37,918 bases of DNA from a virus. Below are positions 7,573-14,527 of the stretch, one piece after another; within the stretch, counting starts at the first letter, position 1, and each line of letters starts with the position of its first letter. Below the pieces are notes generated by a model. The model did no database searches. It was not told the DNA's origin and was given only the letters and a program-made list of their open reading frames with translations. Location: positions 1-37,918 of the IMG/VR virus record IMGVR_UViG_3300028388_002881. One strand, given 5' to 3'. A program made the position numbers and the translations under genes.

Positions 7573-7586
7573 CCCCGCCTCCGTTG

Positions 7587-7615
7587 CGGCCCGCCTTGTA
7601 AAGCGAGGCAGGCCG
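7587..7615 (-). promoter_or_regulatory. Hairpin just upstream of the alpha-CTD-like gene
   Basis: On the minus strand CGGCCTGCCT pairs with AGGCGGGCCG (one G-U pair) around a nine-base loop, ending about 14 bases before the start codon. It may end readthrough from the late operon or control translation of the moron. No U-run follows. Confidence 0.4.
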
Positions 7616-7662
7616 GGCGGAAACACGGCTTTTCGGGAGCGACCCTATCCTCGCGGGTCAGT

Positions 7663-7860
7663 CTACTTGCGCGGCCCCATCGCATCAATAGCCGCGAAGA
7701 GCGCGCACCACCACGCCAGCCCGGCCCGCGCTTCCACCTCTGCCGCCGCGTGCAAGTGCAGCATCGCATCCCGCGCGCCCTTAGCGTGCGCCGCGCGGAT
7801 CGCATCGCGGCAGGCGTCGGGGTGGTCGTCGAGGATGCTACGCGGCAAGGTCCACCTCAT
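7663..7860 (-). CDS. Small hypothetical protein after head closure gene
   Basis: A 65-residue protein read from the ATG at 7860 (MRWTLPRSILDDHPDACRDA), with a helical Ala-rich C-terminus ending WWCALFAAIDAMGPRK. It overlaps the end of the head closure gene by 23 bases. A TTG at 7848 preceded by AGGTGG is an alternative start. No family was recognised. It lies at the junction between the structural genes and the AT-rich moron. Confidence 0.5.
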   Translation of the reverse strand: MRWTLPRSILDDHPDACRDAIRAAHAKGARDAMLHLHAAAEVEARAGLAWWCALFAAIDAMGPRK

Positions 7861-8188
7861 GCATGACGGCCACGCCGCCGGGGTTGAGCGTCCGCACCTC
7901 GGCAATTTCATGCCGGATGCCGCCCACCGTGATCTTGTCGCCCTTCGCCGGTGTCACGCCCGCGCTTGTCGAGACGTAGAGCGTCCGCAGGCTTTCGCCG
8001 GTCAGCGTGCCGGAAGCATCCCGCAACCGCTGCGACAGGTCAACCGCGCGCACGGTCGTGTCGGTTTCGGTCGTGGTCGGCGCCCATGCGTCGCCGCTCG
8101 TTGTGATCTGGTGCAGCGTCGCCGTGGTCCCGAACCGCGCGATGAGGCGTTCGGCCGTGGCGCGGCTGCGGGCGTAGTCGAAGGTCAC
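7838..8188 (-). CDS. Head closure / head-tail adaptor protein
   Basis: A 116-residue beta-rich protein starting MTFDYARSRATAERLIARFG, with TATLHQITTSG and GDKITVGGIRHEIAEVRTLNP. The layout (short helix, then a small beta-barrel with a KGDxITVxG loop) is that of head completion or stopper proteins that seal the connector after packaging. It is coupled by a four-base overlap to the zinc-ribbon gene upstream. The exact family number cannot be fixed by eye. Confidence 0.75.
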   Translation of the reverse strand: MTFDYARSRATAERLIARFGTTATLHQITTSGDAWAPTTTETDTTVRAVDLSQRLRDASGTLTGESLRTLYVSTSAGVTPAKGDKITVGGIRHEIAEVRTLNPGGVAVMHEVDLAA

Positions 8189-8463
8189 TGTTCAGCTTCC
8201 CGGAAATGCTTGCCGCAGAGGCGCGCGTATCGAAACCCGCGCCATCGCGGGGTGCCGCAAGTCGCGATCTCTTCGCAGTATCCAGCCTGACAGACCTCAT
8301 CGAAGCCATCGACGTTTTTGCAGGACGGGCACCCGATAATCTGATCTTGATCGTCAAAAGGGTTGGGCGCGCGCAGCAGAGTGGCTTCCTCGTGAGTGAC
8401 GCCACATTCCGTGCACCGATACCGCTTCGGCAAGTCAGGAAGGTCAGCGTTCGCAACGACCAT
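8185..8463 (-). CDS. Small zinc-ribbon protein
   Basis: A 92-residue protein with CTECG near residue 18, CPSC near residue 46 and a C-terminal block GTPRWRGFRYARLCGKHF with more Cys and His. The two CxxC knuckles indicate a zinc-bound fold, probably binding nucleic acid or protein. The ATG at 8463 overlaps the preceding stop as TGATG. Its place between the SAP-like gene and head closure is unusual for a structural block, so it may be an accessory gene carried with the glycosylation module. Confidence 0.65.
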   Translation of the reverse strand: MVVANADLPDLPKRYRCTECGVTHEEATLLRAPNPFDDQDQIIGCPSCKNVDGFDEVCQAGYCEEIATCGTPRWRGFRYARLCGKHFREAEQ

Positions 8464-8876
8464 CACAGCAGCCCGACAAGCTGCGCGCGAAGGTCAGCCA
8501 CGCCACCGTCAACCGGCTTCGCGCCCATCGCCTCGATCATCTCGACCACCTCGGCCTTGCGCATCCCGGCCACGTCGTCGGCGGTCAGGGTCACGTCGGC
8601 CAGTTCGGCGCTCATGGTGTCGGCCAGCGTCGGCGGCTTGAGCGGGGTATGGGTCACTTCCGCCCCTCGCGGATGCACCTGCATTTCGACAACCTCCCCC
8701 GCGATGGTGAGGCTCAGCCCGCCGTGCGCTGTGTCACCCACCTTCGCAATCTCGGCGTTCAGCCGCTTCACGGCGTCGGCCAGCTTGTGAACCTTGGCGG
8801 TCGCGGCCTCAACGTCGCTGGTGTCAACACAGAGGCCAAGGGTGGCAATGTCAGGGCTTTCGGCTTTATCGGTCAT
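8463..8876 (-). CDS. Hypothetical protein with tape-measure-like start and SAP/HeH-like end
   Basis: A 137-residue protein. Residues about 9-40 (DIATLGLCVDTSDVEAAT, then VHKLADAVKRLN) resemble the conserved first helix of tape measure proteins; compare MDVATLGLKVDSSQ at 2463. The C-terminal 40 residues (MRKAEVVEMIEAMGAKP, then DLRAQLVGLL) have the two-helix pattern of SAP or HeH domains, which often bind DNA. The start is coupled to the upstream gene (ATGA). No precise family is recognised, and both similarities are by eye. Confidence 0.6.
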   Translation of the reverse strand: MTDKAESPDIATLGLCVDTSDVEAATAKVHKLADAVKRLNAEIAKVGDTAHGGLSLTIAGEVVEMQVHPRGAEVTHTPLKPPTLADTMSAELADVTLTADDVAGMRKAEVVEMIEAMGAKPVDGGVADLRAQLVGLL

Positions 8877-9445
8877 GCGGTTTCTCCTTCGGTTTCAGGC
8901 GCACCCAAGAGCACGCGCGTCCAGCCGGACATGCTCGCCATGCGGCTGCGGTATTCCTCTGGCACGGTCAGCCACTGGCGGCGGAACCCTTCGGCGGGCT
9001 TCCACGGCGTCCGGTCAGCGTCCCAGAAATGCGGCTCGTTGGTCATCGGCACGCCGCAGAACACCACGCGGTCAAATCCAAGGTCAATCAGCGCCACCTT
9101 TGCAGCGAACAGGCCGCTGGATCCGCTCTTGTCCTGCCCCGGAAACCGATACTCGGTGAATTCCACGTCGCAGGTCAGGCCCTTGCCCTCTTGAACCTGC
9201 CGGGCTTCCATGTGCCCGAAGTGCCGCAGCGCCGGGGCGTAGCCCTTGGCCGCGCGCGCGTCCCGCCATCCCTTTTGGGCGAAGTATCGAGGATGCAAGC
9301 TGACTGCCGCATCAACCCGGCCAGGCCATTCGGTCAGCGCGTCATTGACGGTCACCACGCCCGCGAAGCCGTGCCCGGCCTCGACATACGCCGCAAGGTC
9401 CATGTGCAGGCACTCGGCCCCGCCAAGCACAAGCGCCGTGGTCAC
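8873..9445 (-). CDS. Rossmann-like protein of a glycosylation module
   Basis: A 190-residue protein beginning at GTG 9445 (GTGA overlap with the upstream gene). It opens with a nucleotide-binding-like strand and loop (TALVLGGAECLHMDLAAYV), followed by VVTVNDALTEWPGRVDAAVSLHP. The pattern is like the MptE/DUF115-type or sialyltransferase-like proteins found near glycosyltransferases. It is the third gene of a module with two glycosyltransferase-like genes, all overlapping start to stop. A role in sugar transfer or sugar-nucleotide handling is inferred from context and is uncertain. Confidence 0.55.
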   Translation of the reverse strand: MTTALVLGGAECLHMDLAAYVEAGHGFAGVVTVNDALTEWPGRVDAAVSLHPRYFAQKGWRDARAAKGYAPALRHFGHMEARQVQEGKGLTCDVEFTEYRFPGQDKSGSSGLFAAKVALIDLGFDRVVFCGVPMTNEPHFWDADRTPWKPAEGFRRQWLTVPEEYRSRMASMSGWTRVLLGAPETEGETA

Positions 9446-10221
9446 GCCAGCAATTCCGCCACGATCTGCCGCGCGTCGTGATGCGCCTTGACCCACGCCC
9501 GGCCTGACTGCGCCGCCCGCGCCGCCTCGATCACCTGCGCCTTCGTCGGGTTCTCAATCCCGCCGCGCCCGCTGTAGTTCTGTTCGGGGCGCCATTCCGT
9601 GTCGAGCATCGCGGCTTGATACGTGCTCCGGTTGTCGTAGATCACCGTCGGCGCACCGCAGGCCATCGCTTCCAGCGCCGCCCGGCCCGATGCGAACACC
9701 AGAGCCGCGCCCTGTAGCGCCTCGCGAGCGGCATGGTATCCGACCCCGCCGACCTGCCGATATCCCATCCCAAGCGCTTTCGCGGCGGCCTCGCAATGCG
9801 TCGGCGTGTTGCGGTAGCTGTAGCGGACCGCGCCGCTCCGCTCCGTGCATTCAGCAGGGCGCCAGAACGTCAGGTCGATCGGCTGGCGCACGATCCCGCC
9901 CAACGTGCCCCAGCGGTCCCGCGTGCTTTCCGACACGTAGACCAGCCGCCCCAGGTTCCCGTGCGGTGCATCCCCGTGAAGGAAGCCGTGGCAGCATTCG
10001 ACCACGCGCGCGCAGCGGGCCGCCACAGGCGCCGTCAGCCTGCCATTGGCGAGGATGCCCAGATCGAACGGCACGCCATCAAGCCGCATCCCCGGCTGGA
10101 ACTCGTAGACCTCATGGCCCAGCCGCTCCAACTCGCGGCGCACGGTCCAGACCCACGAAACCACGCCACCGATGGGCGACGGCCCGGACGGCACGCGGGA
10201 CGCGGCAAGAAGCACCCTCAC
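9442..10221 (-). CDS. Glycosyltransferase, GT-B fold (GT4-like)
   Basis: A 259-residue protein starting at GTG 10221 (VRVLLAASRVPSGPSPIGG), with GTGA overlap. The N-terminal domain has the SPIGGVVSWVWTVRREL glycine loop near the start seen in GT4 enzymes. The C-terminal domain carries the donor-binding motif ALEAMACGAPTVIYDNRST. LVYVSESTRDRWG in the middle is the usual hinge strand. It should move a sugar from a nucleotide donor; the acceptor is unknown. The length is short for the family, about 70-100 residues below a typical GT4. It lies in the late operon, so capsid or tail decoration or surface modification is possible. Confidence 0.75.
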   Translation of the reverse strand: MRVLLAASRVPSGPSPIGGVVSWVWTVRRELERLGHEVYEFQPGMRLDGVPFDLGILANGRLTAPVAARCARVVECCHGFLHGDAPHGNLGRLVYVSESTRDRWGTLGGIVRQPIDLTFWRPAECTERSGAVRYSYRNTPTHCEAAAKALGMGYRQVGGVGYHAAREALQGAALVFASGRAALEAMACGAPTVIYDNRSTYQAAMLDTEWRPEQNYSGRGGIENPTKAQVIEAARAAQSGRAWVKAHHDARQIVAELLA

Positions 10222-10841
10222 AGGCGGTGCCCGATGCCAAGGCCCGGACGCCCCGGATAACCCTTGATGCCCGTCACGCGGCGCGGCTCGGGCCGGTGAA
10301 GCGCCTTGCGCCCGCGAAACTGCTTCCACAGCCGCAGGTCGATGCCCCTCGCGTCCACGGTGCAGGCCCAGCGAAGGAACCGCCGCGCGTCGCCCTTGAC
10401 GCCCGTGCTGCAAAGGCTGGCGTGGTGCGCGTTACCCATCTCCACGCGCCGGTCGCCGTTCACGTAGAGGCTGTGGCTCTCGCCCACTAGGTCGGCCCGG
10501 TCGAGCCAGCCGTTCACCGTGTCCAGCCAGTCGGGCGCATAGCCATCATCGTCCTCACATATTGCCACGCGGTCGGTCGCCTCGCGCAGCCCGGCCAGCA
10601 GGTTGCGGGCCAGCGTGTTTTGCCCCGGCTGCCACACCGGCTCGGGCCGCAGGTGGATGACGTCCCAGCCCGGCACGTCAGGCGTGGGCATGGGCTCCGG
10701 GCCGTCATCCACGATGACCCACCGGACAGCGCTTGCGGTTTGCGCGCGCATCTGCCGGACGCACTCGGCGAAAGCTTCGGGCCGCGCGCCGGTCGGTGTC
10801 AGGGCGGTGATCGTCGGTTTCGTCATCTGCGGGAACTTCAT
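10218..10841 (-). CDS. Glycosyltransferase, GT-A fold (GT2-like)
   Basis: A 207-residue protein with ITALTPTGARPEAFAECVRQ at the start, the strand VRWVIVDDGPEP and then RVAICEDDDGYAPDWLDTV, which holds the DxD-type metal and donor site (EDDD). This is the standard GT2 order. The later part has RRVEMGNAHHASLCSTG. The two possible starts are ATG 10841 and ATG 10826; the longer is kept. It is the first gene of the three-gene module, directly after the head-tail connector gene. Confidence 0.8.
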   Translation of the reverse strand: MKFPQMTKPTITALTPTGARPEAFAECVRQMRAQTASAVRWVIVDDGPEPMPTPDVPGWDVIHLRPEPVWQPGQNTLARNLLAGLREATDRVAICEDDDGYAPDWLDTVNGWLDRADLVGESHSLYVNGDRRVEMGNAHHASLCSTGVKGDARRFLRWACTVDARGIDLRLWKQFRGRKALHRPEPRRVTGIKGYPGRPGLGIGHRL

Positions 10842-10859
10842 TCGGAGTTTCGTCGTCGG

Positions 10860-11408
10860 TCACGACGGCCCGATGCCTTGAAGGTATAGGAAAGGCCCCT
10901 TCGGCTCGGGGATCAGGATGGACTGCAACAGGTCGTCAACCACGGTCAGCATGACCCGCGCGGCGTGGTGCTGCTCCGGCGTCGCATAGCTGACCTTTAG
11001 CGGCCCGACTGCTTCGCTGGTGACGATCTCTGCCGGCGTGACGGTTTGATGTAGGAGCCCGGCGTTTGTCAGATCGTAAAACGCCGCTTCACATACCGCG
11101 TCGGCCACGTCAGCGGGGATCGTCGCGCCTGGAATGGCCGTTCCATCGACGCGGACAGCGCCAGACCGGGGCCATTCCCGCCGCTGGGTGGAAGTTGTGC
11201 GCTGCCCCGGCCAGCGATTGCCGATCTTGCCGCGTGTGCGCGCACCCAATCCCTCGACCCATACCGTCCCGCGGCGGATTGACTGTTCCTGCTGTGTGTC
11301 CGTGTAGTCAGCCAGATCGTGCCCCCGAGCCGCGCAATACGCCTGGAACACAGCCAGCGTCACTAGGGAGTCATCGGAAGCGCCGCCGGGGGTTACGGTC
11401 AGGGTCAT
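10860..11408 (-). CDS. Head-tail connector / adaptor protein (DnaT-like fold family)
   Basis: A 182-residue protein starting MTLTVTPGGASDDSLVTLAV, with EQSIRRGTVWVEGLG, WPGQRTTSTQRREWPRSGA and IPADVADAVCEAAFYDL. This arrangement (helical bundle, WPGxxxxxxQxxxWPR, then IPxxVxxAxxExA) is that of the phage adaptor annotated as DnaT-like or gp6-like, which docks under the portal. It lies two genes downstream of the capsid, as expected. Confidence 0.75.
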   Translation of the reverse strand: MTLTVTPGGASDDSLVTLAVFQAYCAARGHDLADYTDTQQEQSIRRGTVWVEGLGARTRGKIGNRWPGQRTTSTQRREWPRSGAVRVDGTAIPGATIPADVADAVCEAAFYDLTNAGLLHQTVTPAEIVTSEAVGPLKVSYATPEQHHAARVMLTVVDDLLQSILIPEPKGPFLYLQGIGPS

Positions 11409-11409
11409 G

Positions 11410-11790
11410 TCAGCCGCGCCGCGCCATCACGGCATCAGCGATGCCCGGCCAAAGCTGATCCCGCTCGCCTGCGGTGAATTTCGCAGCGCTCTCCGGCAAA
11501 GCGCGGTTGATCGCGCGCACATCGGGCACGCCGTCCGAGCCGAAACCCTCTGCGTCGATTGCCACGGCAATTTCGCCCAGCACGGTTTGCCGATCCTGCC
11601 CGGACGCCTGCGGCTCCTGCACGGCACTGGCGGCCGGGTTGGTCACCGCCGTTCGCACCTCGTCGGCCAGAACGCGGGCTTTCCCCTTGAGCCATGCGGG
11701 GATTGCATCGCCGGGCAGATCCAGCACATCGCCCACAGCAAGCGGGCCGTCGGGGCCGTGTGCGCCCTTCTGCGTGATTTGCAGTCTCAT
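11410..11790 (-). CDS. Hypothetical head-region protein
   Basis: A 126-residue protein. The start at ATG 11790 (MRLQITQKGAHGPDGPLAVG) has AGGAGA six bases upstream and is preferred to the longer frame. The N-terminal 40 residues form a beta-rich unit (AVGDVLDLPGDAIPAWLKGKA) common next to capsid genes; the C-terminal half is helical (AVAIDAEGFGSDGVPDVRAI). Between the capsid and adaptor genes it may be a minor head protein. No firm family was recognised. Confidence 0.65.
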   Translation of the reverse strand: MRLQITQKGAHGPDGPLAVGDVLDLPGDAIPAWLKGKARVLADEVRTAVTNPAASAVQEPQASGQDRQTVLGEIAVAIDAEGFGSDGVPDVRAINRALPESAAKFTAGERDQLWPGIADAVMARRG

Positions 11791-11813
11791 AGGTTTCTCC
11801 TGCGTGGTCTCAG

Positions 11814-11847
11814 GAAACAGGCCGGCCGGTTTCACTTTCCGGCCTGT
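11814..11847 (-). terminator. Terminator-like hairpin after the major capsid gene
   Basis: ACAGGCCGG (11817-11825) pairs perfectly with CCGGCCTGT (11839-11847) around a 13-base loop. On the minus strand it is followed by TTTCC. It lies in the 65-base gap after the capsid stop. Partial termination here would raise capsid mRNA relative to downstream genes. Confidence 0.6.
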
Positions 11848-11855
11848 CGCTCAGA

Positions 11856-12890
11856 TCACGACGTGTGCGCGATGCCGCAGTTGTCGTCGGCGTCGTAGAG
11901 GATCTCGATCGCCTGCGCGGCCATCACGATGAAGTCGTAGTCATCCTCTGGATTGGCGCGGAATTGCTGGCGCGATGCCATCGGCATGGCGTTCAGCGTC
12001 CGCACGACGCGGCGGTCCTTCACGACGGCGATGATCTCGTTCGCCGCAACGTTGGTCGCCGGGATGACCTCCCGAACGTTCATCATCTCCAGCACACGCT
12101 GGGCGATGGTCTTGTTCGGATACTGCGTCGAGAAGTCGGTGACGCTCGCATAGAACCAGTCATCCCAGTTCATGTAGATCGTCGCCGGCACCCGGAAGTT
12201 GGCTGCGTGCAGAAGCTCCAAGGTCTCGCGAACCTCCGCCAGCCATTCCGTCCCGCTCGCACCGTTCAGCGTCACGCCCGACGTGATCGAACGCGTGTTG
12301 CGCTTCGGGTGATTGGTCAGTCCGTAAAGCTGATCGCCGCCCACCACGATATCGTCACGGCCGTTCAGCGCCATCAGTTCCAGCGCTTCCGCGACCTTGA
12401 ACATGGCGTTGCGCCGCGCTGCGCCGTCGAGCTGGAAGCCCTCAGTGCGCGCCGCTTCCATCTGCCGCCAGCCGTAGGAGAACGCGCTGTCGAAGATCGG
12501 AACGGGCGTGCCCTGGTAGCTGATCGTCGGCTGATCGGTGCGCCCCTTGGACCGGCCGTCAAGCGAAACGTTGACCGACCCGCTGTCGCTGACCTGCTGG
12601 AAGTAGTGGACCAGCTTGCCGATCGGCATGGGGTTGGCCACAGATGCTGCCAGATCGCCGAAGACGGCCAGAACCTCGCGCTGCACCTCGATGCCCTCGC
12701 GGTCCCATTCGCCCCACACGTCGCGCGGCAGCGGGGACGCGTTCCCCAGCATGTCGCGCTCGTGGCGCTCTGTTGCCTGACGCCGGTTGGCGATCCACTC
12801 GCTTTGCTCGGGCCGAGCCGTGGGCAGGCGATCCGCGATTGCAACGCCGGTTTCGGCGCCGCCCGGATGCTGTGTGTTGAAAACGAACAT
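11856..12890 (-). CDS. Major capsid protein (HK97-fold)
   Basis: A 344-residue protein with AGGAGG before the ATG. It follows the protease/scaffold and decoration genes. It has the helical N-arm (WIANRRQATERHERDMLG), a P-domain-like middle (GWRQMEAARTEGFQLDG; ALNGRDDIVVGGDQLYGLTN) and the C-terminal DRRVVRTLNAMPMASRQQF and YDFIVMAAQAIEILYDADD. This resembles the DUF6260/encapsulin-type major capsid proteins. It forms the icosahedral shell. It is flanked downstream by a terminator-like hairpin. Confidence 0.85.
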   Translation of the reverse strand: MFVFNTQHPGGAETGVAIADRLPTARPEQSEWIANRRQATERHERDMLGNASPLPRDVWGEWDREGIEVQREVLAVFGDLAASVANPMPIGKLVHYFQQVSDSGSVNVSLDGRSKGRTDQPTISYQGTPVPIFDSAFSYGWRQMEAARTEGFQLDGAARRNAMFKVAEALELMALNGRDDIVVGGDQLYGLTNHPKRNTRSITSGVTLNGASGTEWLAEVRETLELLHAANFRVPATIYMNWDDWFYASVTDFSTQYPNKTIAQRVLEMMNVREVIPATNVAANEIIAVVKDRRVVRTLNAMPMASRQQFRANPEDDYDFIVMAAQAIEILYDADDNCGIAHTS

Positions 12891-12902
12891 GCGCTTTCCT
12901 CC

Positions 12903-13376
12903 TTATGCCGTCGGCATGGTGAAGGCGTTCGCCCAAACCACGTCCGCCAGAGCGCCGGCCGTGTAGGCGCCAGCCGTGTCGTCGAAATAGGCGACCACCA
13001 CGTCGCCGGCCGGGCTGTCCACCGCCTTCGCCAGATAGCCGTCCGCGTCGAGCGTCAGCTTGTCGCCCTTGGCATAGGTGGCGTTCAGCAGGCGAACCTG
13101 GAAAACGTCACCGGGTGCGGGCTCATAGGCCACGGCGGTATCGCCCGAGGCATACGCCGTTTCTGCCGGAGCAGTGGTTGCGTCCCACTGCCCGTAGAAG
13201 TCGCGGATGCCGAGGATGTAGACCCGCTCGCCCATGTCCGCAGCGGTCGCCACGGTCAACGTTGAGCCGTCCGAGGTGCAGAGCACGCCCGGTTTGTAGG
13301 CACCGGCCAGAACCTGGTCCGAGACGGTGCGCGGCTGCTTGTCGAGCGGGCCGCGAAAGATCACGTTGCCGCTCAT
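12903..13376 (-). CDS. Head decoration / capsid stabilising protein
   Basis: A 157-residue beta-rich protein starting MSGNVIFRGPLDKQPRTVSD, with GAYKPGVLCTSDGSTLTVAT, AYEPAPGDVFQVRLLNATYAK and GDKLTLDADGYLAKAVDS. The PGDxFxVRL / KGDxLTLDxDGxL pattern is typical of the small protein encoded just before the major capsid protein in many siphoviruses. The start overlaps the protease stop (ATGA). It probably trimerises on the capsid surface. Confidence 0.75.
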   Translation of the reverse strand: MSGNVIFRGPLDKQPRTVSDQVLAGAYKPGVLCTSDGSTLTVATAADMGERVYILGIRDFYGQWDATTAPAETAYASGDTAVAYEPAPGDVFQVRLLNATYAKGDKLTLDADGYLAKAVDSPAGDVVVAYFDDTAGAYTAGALADVVWANAFTMPTA

Positions 13377-13756
13377 TGCGCCGTCTCCCCGGTCTTCACG
13401 TGGGCGTTCAGGTCATAGCCCTGCCACGGGTTGTCATTGCCGCCTGCCGGCGCACCGTTGATCGCCGCCGCTTTGCCCGGCTTGGCCTTCGGAGCCAACG
13501 CGCGCAGGGTGTTGAGCGGGGTCGCCTTGGCGGTGTCTTCGTCCAGCACGTTCGCCTTGACGATGGTTTCGACCAGTTCGGCTTTTTCCGCCTCGTCTTT
13601 CGCCTTGTTGGCCGCGTCGAGTTGATCGACGTGATCCTTGATCGGCTTCACGGCGTCCGTGACGGCGTTCGCCACCGTCTCGCCGATCTTGCTCAGGCTT
13701 TCCTCGATGGCGTTCACCTTCGCGGAAAGCTCGCTCAGCTGCTTGTCGTCAGCCAT
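13373..13756 (-). CDS. Nested scaffolding protein (internal in-frame start)
   Basis: ATG at 13756 is in frame with the protease gene and is preceded by AGGAG eight bases upstream, better than most starts in this operon. It would make a 127-residue protein beginning MADDKQLSELSAKVNAIEES, a coiled-coil-rich chain ending in a C-terminal capsid-binding-like tail. Free scaffold made from inside a protease gene is known in lambda (Nu3 within C). Here the evidence is the ribosome-binding site, the frame and the domain boundary. Confidence 0.65.
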   Translation of the reverse strand: MADDKQLSELSAKVNAIEESLSKIGETVANAVTDAVKPIKDHVDQLDAANKAKDEAEKAELVETIVKANVLDEDTAKATPLNTLRALAPKAKPGKAAAINGAPAGGNDNPWQGYDLNAHVKTGETAQ

Positions 13757-14518
13757 GTCTGCTTCTCCTGTCTGTGCAGAGGGTTCCCGCCCATCGGAGC
13801 CCGAGACGGCCTCCATGATCGCGGACTTGATGCGGTCCAGCAGGGGCTTGCGCGCCAGCTTTTCCGCCGCTCGGACGGCCATGTCGGCCGCCCATTCGAG
13901 TTCGTCCTCGGCCCAATCAATGGACGAGTTGACGACTTCGATTTCTTCGGTCTCGCCTTTGGCGTTGACCATCATTCCGACCCCCTGATCCGGGGTCGCC
14001 GCGCCTTCCTCGTCCAGGAGGATTGCGTCGTGGTCGAATTCCATGTTGCGCGCGATGTGCTTGTAACCGGCGGCCCCGTTGGCGGCCTCCAAATCGCAGT
14101 AGAGCCCGGTCGATGTGTGGACCGGTTCGCCTTTCTCAATCGCGTTCATCAGCTTGCGACCGGCGTCGCACTCGTTCGCGCGAGCCACGTCGATTACTTT
14201 GTCCAGCAGGACACGCCCGCCTTCACGCCGCGCGTTCTCGTTCCATGCGCCACACCAACCGATGTTGATGCCTTCCGGGTCGCGCGCCGAGACGAACTTG
14301 CCGTTGATGAGCGGATGCCCTGCCGGCGCCGGGCTGCGGTTGAGCGATGCGTATCCCTTTTCGATTTCCGCTGCCGGGTAGAGGATATCGTTCATCACCA
14401 CATCGTCAGGCAGCGTGGCGCTTGGCACGACCAACACGTCGCGACCGTTGCGGGTCTCACGGCGCACGGCCGCTGTGTTCGCCAACGCCTTGACGTTGAC
14501 GCGAATGCGCTTGGTCAT
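13373..14518 (-). CDS. Capsid maturation protease fused to scaffold (DUF2213-like)
   Basis: A 381-residue protein. Residues 1-190 contain VMNDILYPAAEIEKGYASLN, PAPAGHPLINGKFVSARD and FDHDAILLDEEGAATPDQG, the pattern of DUF2213 prohead proteases. After an acidic linker, residues from about 255 form a long coiled-coil scaffold region (LSELSAKVNAIEESLSKIG; DQLDAANKAKDEAEKAELVE). Processing and scaffolding are therefore on one chain, as in lambda C/Nu3 and related systems. A strong internal start yields the scaffold alone. The gene lies between portal and decoration genes, as expected. Confidence 0.8.
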   Translation of the reverse strand: MTKRIRVNVKALANTAAVRRETRNGRDVLVVPSATLPDDVVMNDILYPAAEIEKGYASLNRSPAPAGHPLINGKFVSARDPEGINIGWCGAWNENARREGGRVLLDKVIDVARANECDAGRKLMNAIEKGEPVHTSTGLYCDLEAANGAAGYKHIARNMEFDHDAILLDEEGAATPDQGVGMMVNAKGETEEIEVVNSSIDWAEDELEWAADMAVRAAEKLARKPLLDRIKSAIMEAVSGSDGREPSAQTGEADMADDKQLSELSAKVNAIEESLSKIGETVANAVTDAVKPIKDHVDQLDAANKAKDEAEKAELVETIVKANVLDEDTAKATPLNTLRALAPKAKPGKAAAINGAPAGGNDNPWQGYDLNAHVKTGETAQ

Positions 14519-14527
14519 CGCTGGCTC

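Noticed and set aside
11865-13265. 466-residue plus-strand open frame opposite the major capsid gene
   Set aside because: It is a codon-position shadow of the capsid and decoration genes, with low-complexity Arg/His/Val content and no family pattern.
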